Source of the DNA: Prevotella sp.
GTDB taxonomy: Bacteria; Bacteroidota; Bacteroidia; Bacteroidales; Bacteroidaceae
Direction of reading: 5' to 3'
Assembly (NCBI GenBank): GCA_017428055.1
Contig: JAFRRN010000050.1
Span: 1-64,000, forward strand
Length of the DNA: 64,000 nucleotides
Under the pieces are notes generated by a model. It saw nothing but the letters and a program-made list of their open reading frames with translations, was not told the origin of the DNA and made no database searches. The position numbers and the translations under genes were made by a program. Shown in pieces: positions 16,121 to 24,232 of this stretch (the stretch's first letter is position 1; every line of letters begins with the position of its first letter).

Positions 16121-19100
16121 TTAAAGTGAAAATTCAAGACTTAAATCTCTATGATGAACAAACCACCAACGACGAAAGAGATCAACATTTAGCCTGTAGA
16201 CTTCTCGCGTTTCATCTGTAAACTGACGAAGGACCCTTTTTTCTTCAAGACTTTTTAATGCACGTGTCATATTTAAACGCTTATCATCTGGCAATTTATA
16301 CTTGTCCCATAATCTAACCAATTCATCCATACTTACGCCACGTTCTATTTGAGTACTTTCCCTTATTAAGTAAGAAATACTGGAGATAAGTTGATGTTCT
16401 GCAACATTATCTGGCGATATCTGGTTGTTATGGAAGTTTGTTTCATCTATGGCTTCCCACGTATCACTTTGTTTAGGATGAGTTTCTCCAGTAAGAATCC
16501 TAATTACGTAATCAACTTCGTTATAGCCAAGATGACGCTTTTTATGTGCAACAGCATATTTTCCACAATCAAGACAAATCCATTGTATCCAATATGGTAC
16601 ACATCCAGACAATGCCCTTATATATGCTTTCGCTTTTTCGTCAAAAATGAGGGCATCACAAGCATCAATTAATTCATCTGCATATATTTGAGCAATTTCG
16701 TTAATATGCATTGGACGAGTATTTGTCATTTGCCCTTCAATTCCAAACTCCTTTTCCTTAGGCAGTTCTTTTATATCATAAGTTCCTGCATATACGAAAC
16801 ATGCTTTCGATTTAAGAGCCAAATCTCTTAAGTCAGACATAAATGTAGCATCTACCAGCCCCTCTTTTAACATGGGTCTGATATTTGAAAATTCATCAAT
16901 GGTTATCAAAGGAATAATACCTTTAGAGTTTAGCGTGGCAATTATGATGTCCAAATCGGATTGACGAAGCAATTCCGGCAGTTGATTATTAGCATATCTT
17001 TGATCAATACAGTCTTGTATGTCTTCTGGCAATTTATTATAGATATTAATTTCAATTAAATTAGTCCACAGCTCTGTTACTGTAGAATTCTTAAATGAAA
17101 TCTTTGAGAAATCCCATCTGAAAGTTTTAATTGTTTTGGTTGAATCTTCATGTAATGGTTTGCCATCAATCCTTTCGCATAGATAGTCTAATATTGAAGA
17201 TTTTCCTGTACGTGTCAAGCCATATAAAATATATGTTTGAGTACGGTCTATAGATAGATAATGATTGATTAAAGTTGAGAGTTTTTCTTCACGCCCTTTA
17301 AATATATTTTCTTTTGGTGTATCAGATATTTTCCAAGGAATTTGAATGTCATCCAATAAGACGTCTTCGCTTTCAATTTCATATGTTGCTTCAGATTCAA
17401 TTGGAGTAAGGTCTCTCCCTTGGTATTGTGCGGTAAGTTTAAAAACCACGTCAACAGCCTCCCAATTGGAGAAATCTGCCGAAATAAACTTTTCACCACA
17501 GCAATCACCAGCAGCTAATTCTTGGTTATGGGTAATAGAATAGTCTTTTCCGTTTATAGAAGCAATAACATTAAATGATTGTGCTGTAGAATCTCCAATA
17601 TTCGTCACAACAAAATCTATAACACCTTGTCCTTCTTCTGAAATTTTTATATAACACGGCTCTGGTGATATTTGTAAAATTGGCAAAGTTCTTGCGTCTC
17701 TTTCCTCTATCTGCCGTCCAATCTCTCTTAGCCACTTTTCTTGTAAATGATAAAAGAATATCCTACCATAATACGTAGTTGTATCAGATACAAGTTTTTG
17801 ACTTTTTATTAGAATTTGCTGAGAGCTGACTAAATTTCGATAACGTTCATTTTCTTTTCGACCTGCATAGGGTCGGAGAATGTTTATGATTTCCTGTATA
17901 GAATCAAATGCTAAATTGTCGGTTTTAGACATTAAATCTCTGAACTCACTAACCAACTCCCATTTCGTTTCATATGAGACAATGTCACGTGGACTAAAAT
18001 CCCATGCAAGGCAATCATCCAGCCTTGATTTCAATTCTTTGATCCGTATTTGGCGGTTTTCAAAAGTTTTTCGTAAGAATTCACCTGGAGCATATGTAAT
18101 ATCAACTGATGATTTTTCCATAGTATTGATTATCTCATACGCATTGTCACGGAATCTTATATCTCTCAGTTTATCGTAAAAGGGTCCAGTTCCATCTTGG
18201 TCATTTGCCAAAGTGTTCCAAGCCCTTTCAACAGTAGATCCAATAGCTATACAAGCTCTAAAGAGGACTTTCTGACTTTCTACATTATCATCATTAAGGC
18301 ATTCTTTCAATTTTGCTTTTAAGGTTCCTTTGTACCAATCTGAATCAGGCGTTTTTCCGCCATCGACTTGTGATGCCAAGCTTTCAATTTTTAAATACTT
18401 AAGCAAAAGTTCTTGTAGATACCTTTTCAAATTCAAATCATTATATAATCCCAAGGCTTCAAGGTAGTAACTCTTTGCACTATCACATTCAGCTATTAAA
18501 CGCGCTCTGCTATCTGGATATTGTTGTACAGATTCTGTAATTTTTGATACTAAAGAGTTCCCTTTCATACGAGCATAATGTGCTACACAATGCTTATATT
18601 GAATAGATCCGTCTTTGTTTGCTCTATAAAAAGCAGCCGCTGCATCTAAAAATAATTGAGCTCTTGATTCAAAAGTTTTCGTATTATCTTTGCTTGATCC
18701 ATGTGCTCTGTCATATAATCTATCAAAATCTTGTCCTTCGGAAAACTCGCTGTTGTTCGCATGTTCTTCAACGTCTTGTTGAAGCATTTTACTTACAACA
18801 ATTTTGGAGCTGGTCATTTCATAAACTGAATCAATAAGGAAAGAAGAGGTTGTTTCAGAAGATATCTGGCTGTTTTTTGCACTATTTATCTGATTACGAA
18901 GATTTTCGATAGCGAGGTTTTCTGGTTTTAACCACTTTGCGCAGTCCAAAGCTTGAAGAGCTTCGTCAAATAGCATTATTTTATTCATAATCCTCGCCAA
19001 AGTAATATACAAATGACTTAACGTATTTGGTTTAGTGTCTTCTAATTTCTCATTATAAGCAATAAGTTGAGCTAGACAATTCATCGCAGCTTCGTTATTT

Positions 19101-20440
19101 CCAAGAGCAATTTCAGTATTAACCATTCGATCTAAATAACTTCGCAGATACTTGGGAGTTGGACAGCTAATAGCCAATACTTCATATGAGCGTTTTAGGC
19201 ATTGTTCACGTTCACCATTACGGATTAATCCATCTAATTCTTTCTCAATTTCTCGACATTCGCTTTCAGTCAATTTATTCTTATTTAATGGTAGGGCTTC
19301 TATTGTTGCTTTGTCTGTTATAATTAGAGGTTTACGAGGGGCATTAGAAGGAGTTACCTGTAGGATAGCTGTTGTTGGCACTTCTTCATGAACAGGAATC
19401 GCTTTATAAACAGAACGGTTCTTGTAAAGACTTCTTACATCATCCAAATTTAGACAATCCCCAAAAGAATGCTTTATTCTTGGCTTGATTTTTGCACTCA
19501 GCCGGACAGACATTTCTTTTGCATCATCGTTATCTGGATATTGCTCCAAAATATCTTCCAAAATATCAAATGCCTTTTGATAGGTTCGCTCATTATCACT
19601 TAACAAATCAGCCATAGCAAGTAATTCGCTTATGGGACCAGGCAAACATATGCCAACGGCTTTTGATCGTAAATCTTTAGATCCCTTAGCAGTCCTAACA
19701 TTAGCTAATGTCTTAGTATACACAACATGTATCCCCAAAAGATTATCTGTTTTAGACAAATCATCATCACATATGTCAAATAATGAAAAATATACGCTAT
19801 CGTGCAAATTCTGATCCCAAATCCAACCATGCCTCTCTTTCACTGACATTACAAATCCTACAGCTTTGACCATATTTGAATTATCTTCATCTCCAGAATA
19901 TGCCCTCACAAGAGTTTTTAAAGTTTCTCTAGTTGTGGCTAATGGTTGTGGTCCCAATGCCATAAAAAAAGGATTATTCTTATTTTGTTTAGTCTCTTTT
20001 CTTGATATTGGCTCTATTGGTTTTTCATTTAATGCTTGATTCTTTTTCTCATTAACATGAACAGCTTCTCTTTTTCCTGCTTTTGAATCTATTCTAGTTA
20101 AGTCAACATACCCTTTTTCATATGCAGGAGCATTCTTTCTAACTTGCACTTCTATGACAGTGCTATTTTTTAATCCGTCTTCTTTGAGAGTGTTTCCTGC
20201 TTTCTGCATGGTTTCGTCATTTTGTTCGGTTCTAACGTCTAATGGACGAATAGCTTCTTCAAAATCCATAATACTATCTTCTGAAATAGAAATAGGTTTA
20301 CGTCCTTCCTCAAAAGGACGTATTTTGATACGGGAATCCAATATCTCAAGTATTGTCCCTTCTTTTATACCAAGACGACAGGTAATTCGAATGGGATCTC
20401 CAATCTTGTAATCTTCTTTTATTGCCTCAATATTTGTCAT
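16121..20440 (-). CDS. Giant multidomain ATPase: SH3-like, cold-shock-like, TPR, CARDB-like, AAA, winged helix
   Basis: 1439 residues, cytoplasmic. In order: an SH3/KOW-like start (11-60, YKIGDPIRITCRLGIKEGTI); a polar linker; a cold-shock-like domain at about 190-265 (GFVMSVKERHGWIWDQ, DSVYFSLFDI); a long helical TPR-type region to about 900; a CARDB-like beta sandwich at about 921-1040 (VIDFVVTNIGDSTAQSFNVI); an AAA/STAND NTPase with Walker A YGLTRTGKSS near 1073-1082 and Walker B PLITIDEF near 1177-1184; and a winged helix at the end (VSMDELVRLWDKYKLP). This is the build of a sensor ATPase, with nucleic-acid binding inferred from the cold-shock fold. It has its own promoter (20458-20488) and is followed 10 bp later by its partner ATPase. 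I know no characterised system with this pair. AT-rich, beside an AbiL-like module. Confidence 0.8.
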   Translation of the reverse strand: MTNIEAIKEDYKIGDPIRITCRLGIKEGTILEILDSRIKIRPFEEGRKPISISEDSIMDFEEAIRPLDVRTEQNDETMQKAGNTLKEDGLKNSTVIEVQVRKNAPAYEKGYVDLTRIDSKAGKREAVHVNEKKNQALNEKPIEPISRKETKQNKNNPFFMALGPQPLATTRETLKTLVRAYSGDEDNSNMVKAVGFVMSVKERHGWIWDQNLHDSVYFSLFDICDDDLSKTDNLLGIHVVYTKTLANVRTAKGSKDLRSKAVGICLPGPISELLAMADLLSDNERTYQKAFDILEDILEQYPDNDDAKEMSVRLSAKIKPRIKHSFGDCLNLDDVRSLYKNRSVYKAIPVHEEVPTTAILQVTPSNAPRKPLIITDKATIEALPLNKNKLTESECREIEKELDGLIRNGEREQCLKRSYEVLAISCPTPKYLRSYLDRMVNTEIALGNNEAAMNCLAQLIAYNEKLEDTKPNTLSHLYITLARIMNKIMLFDEALQALDCAKWLKPENLAIENLRNQINSAKNSQISSETTSSFLIDSVYEMTSSKIVVSKMLQQDVEEHANNSEFSEGQDFDRLYDRAHGSSKDNTKTFESRAQLFLDAAAAFYRANKDGSIQYKHCVAHYARMKGNSLVSKITESVQQYPDSRARLIAECDSAKSYYLEALGLYNDLNLKRYLQELLLKYLKIESLASQVDGGKTPDSDWYKGTLKAKLKECLNDDNVESQKVLFRACIAIGSTVERAWNTLANDQDGTGPFYDKLRDIRFRDNAYEIINTMEKSSVDITYAPGEFLRKTFENRQIRIKELKSRLDDCLAWDFSPRDIVSYETKWELVSEFRDLMSKTDNLAFDSIQEIINILRPYAGRKENERYRNLVSSQQILIKSQKLVSDTTTYYGRIFFYHLQEKWLREIGRQIEERDARTLPILQISPEPCYIKISEEGQGVIDFVVTNIGDSTAQSFNVIASINGKDYSITHNQELAAGDCCGEKFISADFSNWEAVDVVFKLTAQYQGRDLTPIESEATYEIESEDVLLDDIQIPWKISDTPKENIFKGREEKLSTLINHYLSIDRTQTYILYGLTRTGKSSILDYLCERIDGKPLHEDSTKTIKTFRWDFSKISFKNSTVTELWTNLIEINIYNKLPEDIQDCIDQRYANNQLPELLRQSDLDIIIATLNSKGIIPLITIDEFSNIRPMLKEGLVDATFMSDLRDLALKSKACFVYAGTYDIKELPKEKEFGIEGQMTNTRPMHINEIAQIYADELIDACDALIFDEKAKAYIRALSGCVPYWIQWICLDCGKYAVAHKKRHLGYNEVDYVIRILTGETHPKQSDTWEAIDETNFHNNQISPDNVAEHQLISSISYLIRESTQIERGVSMDELVRLWDKYKLPDDKRLNMTRALKSLEEKRVLRQFTDETREVYRLNVDLFRRWWFVHHRDLSLEFSL

Positions 20441-20457
20441 AATAAATGTTTTTAATG

Positions 20458-20488
20458 CAAAGATACAACTATTATATTATCGGTGCAA
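20458..20488 (-). promoter_or_regulatory. Promoter of the two-ATPase operon
   Basis: TTG (20486-20488), 20-bp spacer and TATCTTTG (20458-20465) on the minus strand, about 18 bp before the ATG at 20440. It makes the ATPase pair independent of the upstream AbiL-like genes. Confidence 0.7.
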
Positions 20489-20503
20489 GCATTTCCATCA
20501 TAC

Positions 20504-20532
20504 AAACGGTTCCGTTCTTCGTGGAACCGTTT
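20504..20532. repeat. GGTTCC hairpin, right flank of the two-ATPase system
   Basis: AAACGGTTCC - GTTCTTCGT - GGAACCGTTT, perfect 10-bp arms. It is the second copy of the element at 14301-14327 and lies between the RloB-like stop and the promoter of the giant ATPase. The rest of the gap (20441-20633) shows nothing else. Confidence 0.8.
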
Positions 20533-20633
20533 GGACAACCAATGTTCTCAGTATAATTTGGAACAATATATTAAGAATAGGTATGCATCCAAAAGAATAT
20601 TGCTGGCTAAATTAACATTTCTTCAAGTTTAGA

Positions 20634-21794
20634 TCAACATGTAGATAATTGAAATTTTGACATATCAAAATTCACATCGATATGGTCTTCTCTGGCACAG
20701 AAATAGATATTATTATACCAATGTATCTTCAAATAGTAAACATCAGAAATAAGCATATCATCCAATTTTATATAATAGTCTTTATGTGGCAATACTACTA
20801 TCTCTTCCAAGTTATCTTTTATTAGCCACTCAACATTTATTTTGGGTTCATTATCTGTTATGGCTTTCCATACAGAAATACTATTTGCAGGAATAACCAT
20901 TTTGATTTGTGAGTCGTTTTTGAAAACAACCGTATTACCCTTTCTTTGTAAAGAATGAACCTGACTGTTTCCCACCTTATGGTATAAAATGTCACTATGT
21001 TCTAATGAATGATACCCCAACAACCTCAATGTCAATCTATATGAATCAAGATAGGGGTTTCGTAAATAGACTTCTGTGTCATTTGGTTGTGTCGCAAGAC
21101 TATGCCACTTCAAACGATGAGAGTTGAAAATGCCATACCACAGATTTCGGATAAAAGAAAATGCTTGTCCATTTTTGCTGTTCTGCCAAAAACCATGACT
21201 TCGTGCATAGCCATTAATACATTTGTCACCATTACATGCTTTACCCGGTATGGCACTTTGTAGACCGCAGTTGAAATACCGCGTTTTTCCGTTTCGATTT
21301 TCATGACACTCAGATTTGAGGAAGGCTTGCGTGTTATACTCAAAATGTTGGAGAAGATACATTTCAAAACATCTGCTGGAAAAAGCCAAATTGAGATTCT
21401 TATGTAAGTGCCTTTGATGCCGTACTTTTTCAAAAGCTTGCTGATGATGAGGATGATCGTCTTTATCGAACACTACCCAAACCTCAGAGAACACATCCAA
21501 TTGGGCAATTCCAGAATCGACCCAACATTCAGGCATCGGACCTCTCAAAATAACCTCGTTCGTTTTAGTCGGCATGTTCTCCAATTGACGCTTTATCTTT
21601 TTTCGTCCATTAATATCGCTGTCTGCATCTGAAAGACTCGCCGGCACTGGGAATATGCTACACTGATAGTCCAAAGGCCAACGTTCACGTTCCATCCAAG
21701 CTATAAGGTCACGGTAGAAATAAGGTTCAGTCTTCTCTCCTTCACAAATTATGCAGATGGAATAATCTGGTTGTAGGTGTTCAATCTTCCTCAT
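20634..21794 (-). CDS. RloB/AbiLii-like protein with a C-terminal extension
   Basis: 386 residues from the ATG at 21794 (a GTG at 21797 is the alternative). The N-terminal 230 residues match RloB: IICEGEKTEPYFYRDL (about 15-30) and VWVVFDKDDHPHH (about 105-117) are the TOPRIM-like Glu and DxD motifs, and FSSRCFEMYLLQHF is the usual third block. RloB/AbiLii pairs with an AAA ATPase in abortive-infection AbiL systems. Two features are unusual: four cysteines within 30 residues (C163, C176, C187, C192) that could bind zinc, and about 145 extra residues after 240, mostly beta, where typical RloB ends. Overlaps the RloA-like stop by 14 nt. Confidence 0.8.
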   Translation of the reverse strand: MRKIEHLQPDYSICIICEGEKTEPYFYRDLIAWMERERWPLDYQCSIFPVPASLSDADSDINGRKKIKRQLENMPTKTNEVILRGPMPECWVDSGIAQLDVFSEVWVVFDKDDHPHHQQAFEKVRHQRHLHKNLNLAFSSRCFEMYLLQHFEYNTQAFLKSECHENRNGKTRYFNCGLQSAIPGKACNGDKCINGYARSHGFWQNSKNGQAFSFIRNLWYGIFNSHRLKWHSLATQPNDTEVYLRNPYLDSYRLTLRLLGYHSLEHSDILYHKVGNSQVHSLQRKGNTVVFKNDSQIKMVIPANSISVWKAITDNEPKINVEWLIKDNLEEIVVLPHKDYYIKLDDMLISDVYYLKIHWYNNIYFCAREDHIDVNFDMSKFQLSTC

Positions 21795-23013
21795 CACGGA
21801 ACATGTTTTCTATCGATTCAATTTTAGGAAGACCACCAAAACGCTTTGCCATATACCACTCTTTAATGTTCGTGTTTTCATCAACACCATCGAAATCGGC
21901 AAGTGAATATAACTCTGAAGAACCATCCATTTTCTTTTGCATCAGCCAAATCTGATCAAGTCGAAGACTTTTCTCATCCATTAAATTGATGTCATGAGTG
22001 GTTAGTATTAGTTGGGCATGTTTCTTATTGATACGCTCACTCTGGAACATCTTAATAATGAACTCTGTGATATACGTATGAAGAGAGGCATCAAGTTCAT
22101 CGACAAACAAAGTATTGCCCTTATCCAATGCTTCGATAATCTTTATTCCAAGAAGGAAAAGATGACGAGTTCCCAACGACTCATAAGTAGAAGCATTAAA
22201 ATCTACAGAAACAATACTTCCGTCGTTTCTGATTTGGTCATGTACGAATATTAGATCCTTGTATTCGGCTTGGTCACCTGGAATCTTAAAACCTTTTATT
22301 CCTGTATCAAGATAAGACAAGAATTGGAATAACTTTCCTCCATAATGTTTGTGCTTCATAAGTAAATCCTTGGCATTATCCCACAGCATTTTAGTCATAC
22401 TCTGGTTGTAGCTATTCACCATTTGAATATTCTGCATCTCCAAGGCAATGTCCGAAACAACAGGAGTGTTCACTGCCTGTAGAAAACTCAATCCCAACTG
22501 ATTCTTTCGAACCGTACTTTGTGGCAATGTAAAATTGCTTATACCATCCTTAAGTATTAACTTATGTGTGTTATTCGAGTATATCCTTTCAAATAGGACA
22601 ATCTCTTCTTCACCAATTAACTTTGTCAATGATTCTTCTTGAATCTCGACAGCATTAAAAACCAATTTATACGAATAAAGAATGGTGTTTTTATCCAATA
22701 GCCTGATTTTTAATGATGATGGAGCATCTAAAGTATCTTCATAAAGCGAAAAAGGCATATACTCTTTAATACCATCGTTTTCTCCTCTGAAATTACCTTC
22801 TATTAGAAGACGCTGAAAACAATAAAGACCACGAATTAAGTTTGTTTTACCTGATGCATTAGCACCGTATATGACACCAACTTTCAGGCATTTACCGTAA
22901 TCATTGATACGAAAATAATTCTGGTTCTTTGCATTGGTTTCAGTACCCTCCATAGAAAAGACGACTTTCTCTTTAAAAGAATACATGTTCTTAAATTCAA
23001 TATCGTATATCAT
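21781..23013 (-). CDS. RloA/AbiLi-like AAA ATPase (AAA15/OLD-related)
   Basis: 410 residues. Walker A IYGANASGKTNL is at about 48-59, after the family start MIYDIEFKNMYSFKEKVVFS. TLFVDELDASLHTYI is Walker B with the catalytic Glu, and LILTTHDINLMDE is the H-loop, all of the ABC/SMC-like class used in OLD, PARIS and AbiL systems. ATP-driven sensing of infection and activation of the RloB partner is the expected role by family. No TOPRIM is fused here; it is in the next gene. Own promoter at 23037-23044. Adjacent to a WYL regulator. Confidence 0.85.
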   Translation of the reverse strand: MIYDIEFKNMYSFKEKVVFSMEGTETNAKNQNYFRINDYGKCLKVGVIYGANASGKTNLIRGLYCFQRLLIEGNFRGENDGIKEYMPFSLYEDTLDAPSSLKIRLLDKNTILYSYKLVFNAVEIQEESLTKLIGEEEIVLFERIYSNNTHKLILKDGISNFTLPQSTVRKNQLGLSFLQAVNTPVVSDIALEMQNIQMVNSYNQSMTKMLWDNAKDLLMKHKHYGGKLFQFLSYLDTGIKGFKIPGDQAEYKDLIFVHDQIRNDGSIVSVDFNASTYESLGTRHLFLLGIKIIEALDKGNTLFVDELDASLHTYITEFIIKMFQSERINKKHAQLILTTHDINLMDEKSLRLDQIWLMQKKMDGSSELYSLADFDGVDENTNIKEWYMAKRFGGLPKIESIENMFRDEED

Positions 23014-23036
23014 GGCTTTGGTTTTTAATTTGAAGG

Positions 23037-23044
23037 CAAAGATA
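23037..23044 (-). promoter_or_regulatory. -7 element of the RloA-RloB operon
   Basis: TATCTTTG on the minus strand, between the WYL gene stop and the ATPase ATG at 23013. The upstream DNA is very A/T-rich without a clear -33 box. Confidence 0.55.
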
Positions 23045-23080
23045 CAAAAAAATTTTTAATATATTGAAAACTCTTCTTTT

Positions 23081-24202
23081 TTAATCAAAACTTCTTTCAT
23101 ATTGGGCTATTAACTGCTTTAGAGTGTCTTTTATCAGTCTGCGGAGTTGATGAGGTTGCATCACTTCAAGGTTTTCGCCATACATCAGGATGCGACCTCG
23201 CAATTCACGATTGGGTTCTATCGTTAATGTGACTTCTCCATAACAGCCATCTTCGTGTTCGCCAAAGGGGAGTGTTTCTTCTTGGCTATGGTGCAAGGGC
23301 TTGGTGAGAAGTAATCCATGCTGATATTTCGTCTTGGTGTGGATAACCACTTGCTCTACTTTTGCTCCCTTTTCGTGGGTAACACCTATTATGTTACGAA
23401 AGAAGTTCTGATAAAAACCTTTTTCTGCTGGTATGTATTCCACATCATCAACCTCGCAAACCTCACCAACGATTCTATCCAACGGCACATTATAGGCTTG
23501 ATAAGGTTCGCGCATTCCCGAGCTTTGCTCGCCTACCCGTAGCCTTTCTGCCTCTCCGAACACAAACCATCGGCCATTATACTCCTTGAGGAATTGCGGA
23601 TGGAAAGTCAAGGTGAACGTCTCTTGGCCGAAAGGTTGATAGTCAAATCTCAACACACGTCGATTCATGATCGCCTGATTGAAGAATGGCAACAAATGAA
23701 TATTGGTAAGGTTTTGTTCAAGGCTGGAACGGATATAGCTTGTACCGCTCTCCGCCTCTTTATGAGTATCAAGTAGCAACTGGGTGTTCTCGAAGAAAGA
23801 AGAAAACCAAGTCGTGGGCAAGATGCCCGCCGATGCCTTGCAGAACGAGACATAATCTTCCAAGGACTTCTGTACCACCGCATTGCGTTCTGCCTCCAAC
23901 GGGTCATCGTTCTCGCCAACATATCTGAAAGCCTTGCCCTTTCCTCTCTTTCCATTATCCACAATGCAACCAGGGCAAGTTCTTTCCAAAGCATCCAGCA
24001 CTTCTGGGAAGGCTTTTTTTAATTCCCCATATCCCACCTCACTACTATAGGATATTTTCTCGTAATAACCTTCAGGCCTTCCATAATAAGCAGCGAGGAT
24101 GTCGGCGTATGCCAAGTAATCCCGCTTCATCAATTCCCGATAAATCAGGTTTACAAACTCCGCTCTCAATCCGCATCCTGCAAAGATATTCTTACTTGGC
24201 AT
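23081..24202 (-). CDS. WYL-domain transcriptional regulator
   Basis: 373 residues. The N-terminal half contains a divergent DNA-binding region (RAEFVNLIYRELMKRDYLAY). The WYL-type sensor domain spans about 180-270: VLRFDYQPFGQETFTLTFHP, then LKEYNGRWFVFGEA. A C-terminal WCX-like extension ends with LRGRILMYGENLEVMQPHQL. WYL regulators often sense nucleic acids or nucleotides and repress neighbouring phage-defence genes (BrxR, CapW types). Its position just upstream of the AbiL-like pair suggests it controls that module. A TATCTTTG box lies inside its own first codons (24181-24188, minus), so a shorter start is possible. Confidence 0.85.
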   Translation of the reverse strand: MPSKNIFAGCGLRAEFVNLIYRELMKRDYLAYADILAAYYGRPEGYYEKISYSSEVGYGELKKAFPEVLDALERTCPGCIVDNGKRGKGKAFRYVGENDDPLEAERNAVVQKSLEDYVSFCKASAGILPTTWFSSFFENTQLLLDTHKEAESGTSYIRSSLEQNLTNIHLLPFFNQAIMNRRVLRFDYQPFGQETFTLTFHPQFLKEYNGRWFVFGEAERLRVGEQSSGMREPYQAYNVPLDRIVGEVCEVDDVEYIPAEKGFYQNFFRNIIGVTHEKGAKVEQVVIHTKTKYQHGLLLTKPLHHSQEETLPFGEHEDGCYGEVTLTIEPNRELRGRILMYGENLEVMQPHQLRRLIKDTLKQLIAQYERSFD

Positions 24203-24232
24203 TTTTAGTCAAATTGTTTAGGTTGAATAACA

